This document shows positions 46,701 to 57,341 of a DNA stretch of 64,000 nucleotides, in pieces. The position numbers and the translations under genes were made by a program. How positions within the stretch are numbered: position 1 is the stretch's first letter; each line of letters opens with the position of its first letter. Under the pieces are notes generated by a model. It saw only the letters and a list, made by a program, of their open reading frames with translations, searched no databases and was not told the origin of the DNA. Location: positions 4,002,135 to 4,066,134 of the forward strand of contig JAJLRJ010000010.1 in the NCBI GenBank assembly GCA_024195265.1. Reading direction: 5' to 3'. Source of the DNA: Dendrophyllia cribrosa. Taxonomy: Eukaryota; Cnidaria; Anthozoa; Scleractinia; Dendrophylliidae.

Positions 46701-49700
46701 ATTCAGAGGGGATTTTCTCCGCTTCTACAAGAGCTCTGGGCTTGAAACTTGCACAGAATGATCGCTTGCCCACACTCTTCGTAACGCGCATAAAATTAGC
46801 CGTCAAATCCCAAGGGACGCTTGGGAATAAACGTATGAATATTAAAACAATAGAATATGGTTAATGAGCTTAAAAGGGTACTCTTGGATTTTTGAAAAAA
46901 TGGCTCATTTTTGCTCATTAACAAATTTCTATTGCTTCAATATTCAGAGGAGATTTTCCTCGCTCCTACAAGAGCTCTGGCCTTGAAAGTTGTACACAAT
47001 GATCGCTTGCCAACACTCTTTCTAACGTGCACAAAATTAGCCGTCAAATCCCAAGGGACGCTTGGGAATAAACGTATGAATATTAAAACAATAGAAAATG
47101 GTTAATGAGCTAAAAAAGGTACTCTTGGATTTTTGAAAAAATGGCTTATTTTTGCTCATTAACAAATTTCTATGGTTTCAATATTCAGAGGGGATTTTCT
47201 CCGCTTCTACAAGAGCTCTGGCCTTGAAACTTGCATAGAATGATCGCTTGCCCACACTCTTCGTAACGCGCATAAAATTAGCTTTCAAATCCCAAGGGAC
47301 GCTTGGGAATAAACGTATGAATATTAAAACAATAGAATATGGTTAATGAGCTTAAAAGGGTACTGTTGGATTTTTGAAAAAATGGCTCATTTTTGCTCAT
47401 TAACAAATTTCTATTGTTTCAATATTCAGAGGAGATTTTCTTCGCTCCTACAAGAGCTCTGGCCTTGAAAGTTGTACACAATGATCGCTTGCCAACACTC
47501 TTTCTAACGTGCATAAAATTAGCCGTCAAATCCCAAGGGACGCTTGGGAATAAACGTATGAATATTAAAACAATAGAATATGGTTAATGAGCTAAAAAGG
47601 GTACTTTTGGATTTTTCAAAAAATGACTCATTTCTGCTCATTAACAAATTTCTAACGTTTCAATATTCAGAGGGGATTTTCTCCGCTTCTACAAGAGCTC
47701 TGGCCTTGAAACTTGCACAGAATGATCGCTTGCCCACACTCTTCCTAACGCGCATAAAATTAGCCGTGAAATCCCAAGGGACGCTTGGGAATAAACGTAT
47801 GAATATTAAAACAATAGAAAATGGTTAATGAGCTTTAAAGGCTACTCTTGGATTTTTGAGAAAATGGCTTATTTTTGCTCATTAACAAATTTCTATTGTT
47901 TCAATATTCAGAGGGGATTTTCTCCGCTTCTACAAGAGCTCTGGCCTTGAAACTTGCACAGAATGATCGCTTGCCCACACTCTTCCTAACGCGCATAAAA
48001 TTAGCCGTCAAATCCCAAGGGACGCTTGGGAATAAACGTATGAATATTAAAACAATAGAAAATGGTTAATGAGCTTTAAAGGGTACTCTTGGATTTTTGA
48101 AAAATGGCTTATTTTTGCTCATTAACAAATTTCTATTGTTTCAATATTCAGAGGGGATTTTCTCCGCTTCTACAAGAGCTCTGGCCTTGAAACTTGCACA
48201 CAGTGATCGCTTGCCCACACTCTTTCTAACGCGCATAAAATAAGCCGTCAAATCCCAAGGGACGCTTGGGAATAAACGTATGAATATTAAAACAATAGAA
48301 TATGGTTAATGAGCTTAAAAGGGTACTCTTGGATTTTTGAAAAAATGGCTCATTTTTGCTCATTAACAAATTTCTATTGTTTCAATATTCAGAGGGGATT
48401 TTCTCCACTTCTACAAGAACTCTGGCCTTGAAACTGGGACAGAATGATCGCTTCCCATACTCTTCCTAACGTGCATAAAATTAGCCGTCAAATCCCAAGG
48501 GACGCTTGGAAATAAACGTATCAATATTAAAACAATAGAAAATGGTTAATGAGCTTTAATGGGTACTCTTGGATTTTTGGAAAAATGGCTTATTTTTGCT
48601 CATTAACAAATTTCTATTGTTTCAATATTCAGAGGGGATTTTCTCCGCTTCTACAAGAGCTCTGGCCTTGAAACTTGCACACTGTGATCGCTTGCCCACA
48701 CTCTTTCTAACGCACATAAAATAAGCCGTCAAATCCCAAGGAACGCTTGGAAATAAACGTATGAATATTAAAACAATAGAAAATGGTTAATGAGTTAAAA
48801 GGGTACTCTTGGATTTTTGAAAAAATGGATTATTTTTGCTTATTAACAGATTTCTATTCTTTCAATATTCAGATGGGATTTTCTCCACTTCTACAAGAGC
48901 GTATGAATATTAAAACAATAGAAAATGGTTAATGAGCTAAAAAAAGTACTCTTGGATTTTTGAAAAAATGGATTATTTTTGCTCATTAACAAATTTCTAT
49001 TGTTTCAATATTCAGAGGCGACTTTTTCCACTTCTACAAGAACTCTGGCCTTGAAACTTGGACAGAATGATCGCTTGCCCATACCCTTCCTAACCCGCAT
49101 AAAATTAGCCGTCAAATCCCAAGGGACGCTTGGAAAAAAACGTATGAATATTAAAACAATAGAAAATGGTTAATGAGCTAAAAAAGTACTCTTGGATTTT
49201 TGAAAAAAGGACTCATTTTTGCACATTAACAAATTTCTATTGTTTCAATATTCAGAGGGGATTTTCTCCGCTTCTACAGGAGCTCTGGCCTTCAAACTTG
49301 CACAGAATGATCGCTTGCCCACACTCTTCCTAACGCGCATAAAATTAGCCGTCAAATCCTAGGGAACGCTTGGGAATAAACGTATGAATATGAAAACAAT
49401 AGAATATGGTTAATGAGCTAAAAAGGGTACTCTTGGATTTTTGAACAAACGACTCATTTTTGCTCATTAACAAATTTCTACTCTTTCAATATTCAGAGGG
49501 GATTTTCTCCGCTTCTACAAGAGCTCTGGCCTTGAAGCTTGCACACTGTGATCGCTTGCCCACACTCTTTCTAACGCACATAAAATAAGCCGTCAAATCC
49601 CAAGGGACGCCTAGAAATAAACGTATGAATATTAAAACAATAGAAAATGGTTAATGAGATTTAATGGGTACTCTTGGATTTTTGGAAAAATGGCTTATTT

Positions 49701-52700
49701 TTGCTCATTAACAAATTTCTATGGTTTCAATATTCAGAGGGGATTTTCTCCGCTTCTACAAGAGCTCTGGCCTTGAAACTTGCACAGAATGATCGCTTGC
49801 CCACACTCTTCGTAACGCGCATAAAATTAGCCGTCAAATCCCAAGGGACGCTTGGGAATAAACGTATGAATATTAAAACAATAGAATATGGTTAATGAGC
49901 TTAAAAGGGTACTCTTGGATTTTTGAAAAAATGGCTCATTTTTGCTCATTAAGAAATTTCTATTGTTTCAATATTCAGAGGAGATTTTCTTCGCTTCTAC
50001 AAGAGCTCCGATCTTGAAACTTGCACAGAATGATCGCTTGCCCACACTCTTCGTAACGCGCATAAAATTAGCCGTCAAATCCCAAGGGACGCTTGGGAAT
50101 AAACGTATGAATATTAAAACAATAGAATATGGTTAATGAGCTTAAAAGGGTACTCTTGGATTTTTGAAAAAATGGCTCATTTTTGCTCATTAACAAATTT
50201 CTATTGTTTCAATATTCAGAGGGGATTTTCTTCGCTTCTCTGACAAGAGCTCCGGCCTTGAAACTTGCATAGAATGATCGCTTGCCCACACTCTTCGTAA
50301 CGCGCATAAAATTAGCCGTCAAATCCCAAGGGACGCTTGGGAATAAACGTATGAATATTAAAACAATAGAATATGGTTAATGAGCTTAAAAGGGTACTCT
50401 TGGATTTTTGAAAAAATGGCTCATTTTTGCTCATTAACAAATTTCTATTGTTTCAATATTCAGAGGAGATTTTCTTCGCTTCTCTGACAAGAGCTCCGAT
50501 CTTGAAACTTGCACAGAATGATCGCTTGCCCACACTCTTCGTAACGCGCATAAAATTAGCCGTCAAATCCCAAGGGATGCGTGGGAATAAACGTATGAAT
50601 ATTAAAACAATAGAATATGGTTAATGAGCTTAAAAGGGTACTCTTGGATTTTTGAAAAAATGGCTCATTTTTGCTCATTAACAAATTTCTATTGCTTCAA
50701 TATTCAGAGGAGATTTTCCTCGCTCCTACAAGAGCTCTGGCCTTGAAAGTTGTACACAATGATCGCTTGCCAACACTCTTTCTAACGTGCACAAAATTAG
50801 CCGTCAAATCCCAAGGGACGCTTGGGAATAAACGTATGAATATTAAAACAATAGAAAATGGTTAATGAGCTAAAAAAAGTACTCTTGGATTTTTGGAAAA
50901 ATGGCTTATTTTTGCTCATTAACAAATTTCTATGGTTTCAATATTCAGAGGGGATTTTCTCCGCTTCTACAAGAGCTCTGGCCTTGAAACTTGCATAGAA
51001 TGATCGCTTGCCCACACTCTTCGTAACGCGCATAAAATTAGCCTTCAAATCCCAAGGGACGCTTGGGAATAAACGTATGAATATTAAAACAATAGAATAT
51101 GGTTAATGAGCTTAAAAGGGTACTCTTGGATTTTTGAAAAAATGGATTATTTTTGCTTATTAACAGATTTCTATTGTTTCAATATTCAGAGGGGATTTTC
51201 TCCACTTCTACAAGAGCTCTGGCCTTGAAACTTGCACACAGTGTTCGCTTGCCCACACTCTTCCTAACGCGCATACAATTAGCCGTCAAATCCCAAGGGA
51301 CGCTTGGGAATAAACGTATGAATATTAAAACAATAGAAAATGGTTAATGAGCTTTAAAGGGTACTCTTGGATTTTTGAAAAAATGGCTCATTTTTGCTCA
51401 TTAACAAATTTCTATTGTTTCAATATTCAGAGGGGATTTTCTCCGCTTCTACAAGAGCTCTGATCTTGAAACTTGCACAGAATGATCGCTTGCCCACACT
51501 CTTCGTAACGCGCATAAAATTAGCCGTCAAATCCCAAGGGACGCTTGGGAATAAACGTATGAATATTAAAACAATAGAATATGGTTAATGAGCTTAAAAG
51601 GGTACTCTTGGATTTTTGAAAAAATGGCTCATTTTTGCTCATTAACAAATTTCTATTGTTTCAATATTCAGAGGAGATTTTCTTCGCTCCTACAAGAGCT
51701 CTGGCCTTGAAAGTTGTACACAATGATCGCTTGCGAACACTCTTTCTAACGTGCATAAAATTAGCCGTCAAATCCCAAGGGACGCTTGGGAATAAACGTA
51801 TGAATATTAAAACAATAGAAAATGGTTAATGAGCTAAAAAAGTACTCTTGGATTTTTGAAAAAAGGACTCATTTTTGCACATTAACAAATTTCTATTGTT
51901 TCAATATTCAGAGGGGATTTTCTCCGCTTCTACAGGAGCTCTGGCCTTCAAACTTGCACAGAATGATCGCTTGCCCACACTCTTCCTAACGCGCATAAAA
52001 TTAGCCGTCAAATCCTAGGGAACGCTTGGGAATAAACGTATGAATATGAAAACAATAGAATATGGTTAATGAGCTAAAAAGGGTACTCTTGGATTTTTGA
52101 ACAAACGACTCATTTTTGCTCATTAACAAATTTCTACTCTTTCAATATTCAGAGGGGATTTTCTCCGCTTCTACAAGAGCTCTGGCCTTGAAGCTTGCAC
52201 ACTGTGATCGCTTGCCCACACTCTTTCTAACGCACATAAAATAAGCCGTCAAATCCCAAGGGACGCTTAGAAATAAACGTATGAATATTAAAACAATAGA
52301 AAATGGTTAATGAGATTTAATGGGTACTCTTGGATTTTTGGAAAAATGGCTTATTTTTGCTCATTAACAAATTTCTATGGTTTCAATATTCAGAGGGGAT
52401 TTTCTCCGCTTCTACAAGAGCTCTGGCCTTGAAACTTGCACAGAATGATCGCTTGCCCACACTCTTCGTAACGCGCATAAAATTAGCCGTCAAATCCCAA
52501 GGGACGCTTGGGAATAAACGTATGAATATTAAAACAATAGAATATGGTTAATGAGCTTAAAAGGGTACTCTTGGATTTTTGAAAAAATGGCTCATTTTTG
52601 CTCATTAAGAAATTTCTATTGTTTCAATATTCAGAGGAGATTTTCTTCGCTTCTACAAGAGCTCCGATCTTGAAACTTGCACAGAATGATCGCTTGCCCA

Positions 52701-55700
52701 CACTCTTCGTAACGCGCATAAAATTAGCTGTCAAATCCCAAGGGACGCTTGGGAATAAACGTATGAATATTAAAACAATAGAATATGGTTAATGAGCTTA
52801 AAAGGGTACTCTTGGATTTTTGAAAAAATGGCTCATTTTTGCTCATTAACAAATTTCTATTGTTTCAATATTCAGAGGGGATTTTCTTCGCTTCTCTGAC
52901 AAGAGCTCCGGCCTTGAAACTTGCATAGAATGATCGCTTGCCCACACTCTTCGTAACGCGCATAAAATTAGCCGTCAAATCCCAAGGGACGCTTGGGAAT
53001 AAACGTATGAATATTAAAACAATAGAATATGGTTAATGAGCTTAAAAGGGTACTCTTGGATTTTTGAAAAAATGGCTCATTTTTGCTCATTAACAAATTT
53101 CTATTGTTTCAATATTCAGAGGAGATTTTCTTCGCTCCTACAAGAGCTCTGGCCTTGAAAGTTGCACACAATGATGGCTTGCCAATACTCTTTCTAACGT
53201 GCATAAAATTAGCCGTCAAATCCCAAGGGACGCTTGGGAATAAACGTATGAATATTAAAACAATAGAAAATGGTTAATGAGCTAAATAAAGTACTCTTGG
53301 ATTTTTGAAAAAATGGATTATTTTTGCTCATTAACAAATTTCTATTGTTTCAATATTCAGAGGGGATTTTCTCCGCTTCTACAAGAGCTCTGGCCTTGAA
53401 AGTTGCACACAATGATCGCTTGCCAACACTCTTTCTAACGTGCATAAAATTAGCCGTCAAATCCCAAGGGACGCTTGGGAATAAATGTATGAATATTAAA
53501 ACAATAGAAAATGGTTAATGAGCTTTAAAGGGTACTCGTGGATTTTTTGAAAAAATGGCTTATTTTTGCTCATTAACAAATTTCTATTGTTTCAATATTC
53601 AGAGGGGATTTTCTCCGCTTCTACAAGAGCTCTGATCTTGAAACTTGCACAGACTGATCGCTTGCCCACACTCTTCGTAACGCGCATAAAATTAGCCGTC
53701 AAATCCCAAGGGACGCTTGGGAATAAACGTATGAATATTAAAACAATAGAATATGGTTAATGAGCTTAAAAGGGTACTCTTGGATTTTTGAAAAAATGGC
53801 TCATTTTTGCTCATTAACAAATTTCTATTGTTTCAATATTCAGAGGAGATTTTCTTCGCTCCTACAAGAGCTCCGGCCTTGAAAGTTGCACAGAATGATC
53901 GCTTGCCAACACTCTTCCTAACGCGCATAAAATTAGCCGTCAAATCCCAAGGGACGCTTGGGAATAAACGTATGAATATTAAAACAATAGGAAATGGTTA
54001 TTGAGCTAAAAAGGGTACTCTTGGATTTTTGAAAAAATGGATTATTTTTGCTCATTAACAAATTTCTATTGTTTCAATATTCAGAGGGGATTTTCTCCGC
54101 TTCTACAAGAGCTCTGGCCTTAAAACTTGGACAGAATGATCGCTTGCCCACACTCTTCCTAACGCGCATAAAATTAGCCGTCAAATCCCAAGGGACGCTT
54201 GGGAATAAACGTATGAATATTAAAACAATAGAATATGTTTAATGAGCTTAAAAGGGTACTCTTGGATTTTTGAAAAAATGGCTCATTTTTGCTCATTAAC
54301 AAATTTCTATTGTTTCAATATTCAGAGGAGATTTTCTTCGCTTCTACAAGAGTTCTGGCCTTGAAAGTTGCACACAATGATCGCTTGCCAACACTCTTTC
54401 TAACGTGCATAAAATTAGCCGTCAAATCCCAAGGGACGCTTGGGAATAAACGTATGAATATTAAAACAATAGAAATTGGTTAATGAGCTAAAAAGGGTAC
54501 TCTGGGATTTTTTAAAAAATGGATTATTTTTGCTCATTAACCAATTTCTATTGTTTCAATATTCAGAGCGGATTTTCTCCACTTCTACAAGAGCTCTGTC
54601 CTTGAAACTTGCACACAGTGATCGCTTGCCCATACTCTTCCTAACGCGCATAAAATTAGCCGTCAAATCCCAAGGGACGCTTGGAAATAAACGTATGAAT
54701 ATTAAAACAATAGAAAATGGTTAATGAGCTTTAAAGGCTACTCTTGGATTTTTGAGAAAATGGCTTATTTTTGCTTATTAACAAATTTCTGTTTCAATAT
54801 TCAGAGGGGATTTTCTCCGCTTCTACAAGAGCTCTGACCTTGAAACTTGCACAGAATGATCGCTTGCCCACACTCTTCCTAACGCGCATAAAATTAGCCG
54901 TCAAATCCTAGGGAACGCTTGGGAATAAACGTATGAATATTAAAACGATAGAACATGATTAATGAGCTAACATGGGTATTCTTGGATTGTTGAAAAAATG
55001 GCTCATTTTTACTCATTAACAAATTTCTATTGTTTCAATATTCAGAGGAGATTTTCTCCGCTTCTACAAGAGCTCTGGCCTTGAAACCGGCTCTACACAG
55101 TGATCGCTTGGCGACACTCTTTCTAACGTGCATAAAATTAGCCGTCAAATCCCAAGGGACGGTTGGGAATAAACGTATGCATATTAAAACAATAGAAAAT
55201 GCTTAATGAGCTTAAAAGGGTGCTCCTGCATTTCTGAAAAAATGGCTCATTTTTGCTCATTAACAAATTTATATTGTGTCAATATTCAGATGGGATTTTC
55301 TCCGCTTCTATAAGAGCTCTGGCCTTGAAACTTGCACACAGTTATCGCTTGCCCACACTCTTCCTAACGCGCATAAAATTAGCCGTCAAATCCCAAGGGA
55401 CGCTTGGGAATAAACGTATGAATATTAAAACAATAGGAAATGGTTATTGAGCTAAAAAGGGTACTCTTGGATTTTTGAAAAAATGGCTCTTTTGCTCATT
55501 AACAAATTTCTATTGTTCCAATATTCAGAGGGGATTTTCTCCGCTTCTACAAGAGCTCTGGCCTTGAAACTTGCACAAAGTGATCGCTTGCCCACACTCT
55601 TTCTAACGCGCATAAAATTAGCCGTCAAATCCAAAGGGACGCTTGGAAATAAAGGCATGAATATTAAAACAATAGAAAAAAGTTAATGAGCTAAAAAGGG

Positions 55701-55885
55701 TAGTTTTGGATTTTTTAAAAAAGGGCTCATTTTTGCTAATTAATTAATTTCTATTGTTTCAATATTCAGAGGGGATTTTCTCCGTTTCTACCAGAGCTCT
55801 GGCCTTGAAACTTGCACACACTCCTTCTAACGCGCATAAAGTTATCCGCCAATCCTTAGGGACGCTTTGAAATAAAGGCATGACG
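31770..55885. repeat. 24-kb satellite, about 100 head-to-tail copies of a ~241-bp unit
   Basis: The unit, mostly 241 bp (also 240-244), contains in order: TTAATGAGC, a 33-43-nt AT-rich linker (GGGTACTCTTGGATTTTT), GCTCATTAACAAATTTCTAT, TTCAATATTCAGAGG, CTACAAGAGCTCTGGCC, CTTGCACAGAATGATCGC, CATAAAATTAGCCGTCAAAT, CCCAAGGGACGCTTGGG and CGTATGAATATTAAAACA. Central units are nearly identical; units at both edges (about 31770-32620 and 54950-55885) are more diverged. Each unit is open for 64 codons in one frame, but those frames begin at TTG and end at TAATGA, and the period is not a multiple of three, so no fused protein exists. There are no unique spacers between units. I see no resident gene. 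Confidence 0.97.
48838..48980. repeat. Truncated satellite unit (98-bp internal deletion)
   Basis: At 48900/48901 CTACAAGAGC is joined directly to GTATGAATATT. Compared with the related unit at about 39915 this removes 98 bp. It is the only large deletion I found within a unit and shifts the register of the rest of the array. Confidence 0.85.
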
Positions 55886-57341
55886 CGCAGCTCAAACAAT
55901 CGTCTTCCTGTTGGAATTTGAACTTAAGATTTGGCATGGGAAGTATTCAGCACTTCTACTTTCCAAAACTGACGAGAAAGGGGAAGGCAAAATAATGATT
56001 AAGTAGCAGTTAAAAAAGGGTGTGAAAGAGACAGTGTAGTTAATGATGTTTTCAAAATTGTCACGCGAGTAAATCTTTTTTCCTTTTCATTCAAGCTTTG
56101 AGGGCCACATAAAACAATAAAACACTAAAAATAATGTTCATATTTTTATTCACCTTTCTAACATACACTTAACTTCCTTCAAGTTATAAAAATATTACCT
56201 TTAGAATCACTTTGTAGATCTTACAATTTCAACAGTCTTTAACCGGTTGAACCGCCGAAATTCTTGGAATATACATCAACCAAATGAATTGTGCGCGAAA
56301 GAAATGAGTACGCCAAGCGAGAGATAAGAAGAGTGGAGATAGCGGGGACTTAAAGCAGCCACGACGTCGACGGCAACGAGAAAGTTAAAAAGAAAATAGG
56401 TTTAATGAACGAAAATAATGGCTCTGCGCGTGTCGTTAACACTTTGGTTCATTTCTGTGCTATTCTCTACACAACTATAACGCAAAATCACCAAAGTTTG
56501 CGAGTAACGTAAACACACGGCAGAACATTTTCCGTTCTTTTTCTGAATAGGAATGCCTTCCTTACGAATTTAGCTCCTTGGTAGTTTGGCTACATTAGGC
56601 AAGAACGAAGTAGAATAATCACAATGTTTGAAAGGACGGAAATTCAGTTTGTAACTGACGATTTCCTTAGCGTTGCCGTCCTGGTTGCTCAGTGCTTATT
56701 CTCAACAACCTTAAGAACTTGACGAAACTTGAAACTTGCCGTAGTGTTGTCACGGGAGTTTTTAAATGGTTTTAGGGAAAAAAAACACATGTACAGATAA
56801 AATGCACGGAGAGTTGCTTGCTGTTTGGTCAGGAAGATGAGGTAAAAAAAACCTGGCTGATTAAAAAAACGCCGCACGTGCAAAGCCAACTGATCGTGCG
56901 TGAAGTCGTTTGTGATTTGATTGGTTAAAAATGTAGAAAACCAAACAGTCGCACGAGCAAAGGCGACAAAATAACACGATAAGTTGTTTGTGTTTTCATT
57001 GGTTAAAAAAAGGACAACCAACCGAAAGGCGACAATAAAGACGCACGTGCAAAGACAACAAATAGCACGTACAAAGCCAGCAAATCCCACGGGCAAAGCC
57101 GGCAAATCCCACGTGCGGTTATTGTACCAAAAAAAAAGCAAGCGACAACGGTACGCAGAGTTTCAAGGTGAGAGAAAGATGTCATTTAAAGTATACTGCG
57201 GATGACGGCGGTTTATGTCTCTTGGTTTCAATAATAAATTAGCTGTCATCAATTAATAGATAGTTTTTCAAATCCATGCGTCTGTACAATTTTCTACATG
57301 AGCAGTTGTAAATCCCGTGATACATCACGGATCGAGTTCAA
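55886..57341. other. Spacer between satellite and FXR gene, no gene seen
   Basis: No credible coding region; the minus-strand open stretch at 56689-57141 is low-complexity and lacks recognisable domains. It includes a CACGTG-containing repeat region (56870-57120) and presumably the 3' UTR of the FXR-family gene. Confidence 0.5.
56870..57120. repeat. CACGTG-containing degenerate repeats, right border of the satellite
   Basis: GCACGTGCAAAGCCAAC-like units recur with CACGTG at 56875, 57044 and 57111 and variants (CACGTACAAAGCCAGCAAAT, CACGGGCAAAGCCGGCAAAT). They echo the CACGTG repeats on the left side of the satellite. Confidence 0.65.

Noticed and set aside
33398..55450. Each 64-codon satellite frame as a small gene family
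   Set aside because: Frames begin at TTG, there is no Kozak-type ATG in most units, the period breaks frame, and no domain is recognisable.
31770..55885. CRISPR array
   Set aside because: Units are contiguous with no unique spacers, are far too long, and the DNA is eukaryotic.
31770..55885. Hammerhead ribozyme (retrozyme) satellite
   Set aside because: I found no CTGATGA core with a partner GAAA in the unit on either strand.
56689..57141. 150-codon minus-strand frame right of the satellite
   Set aside because: Low-complexity, overlaps the CACGTG repeat region, and no domain or splice context supports it.
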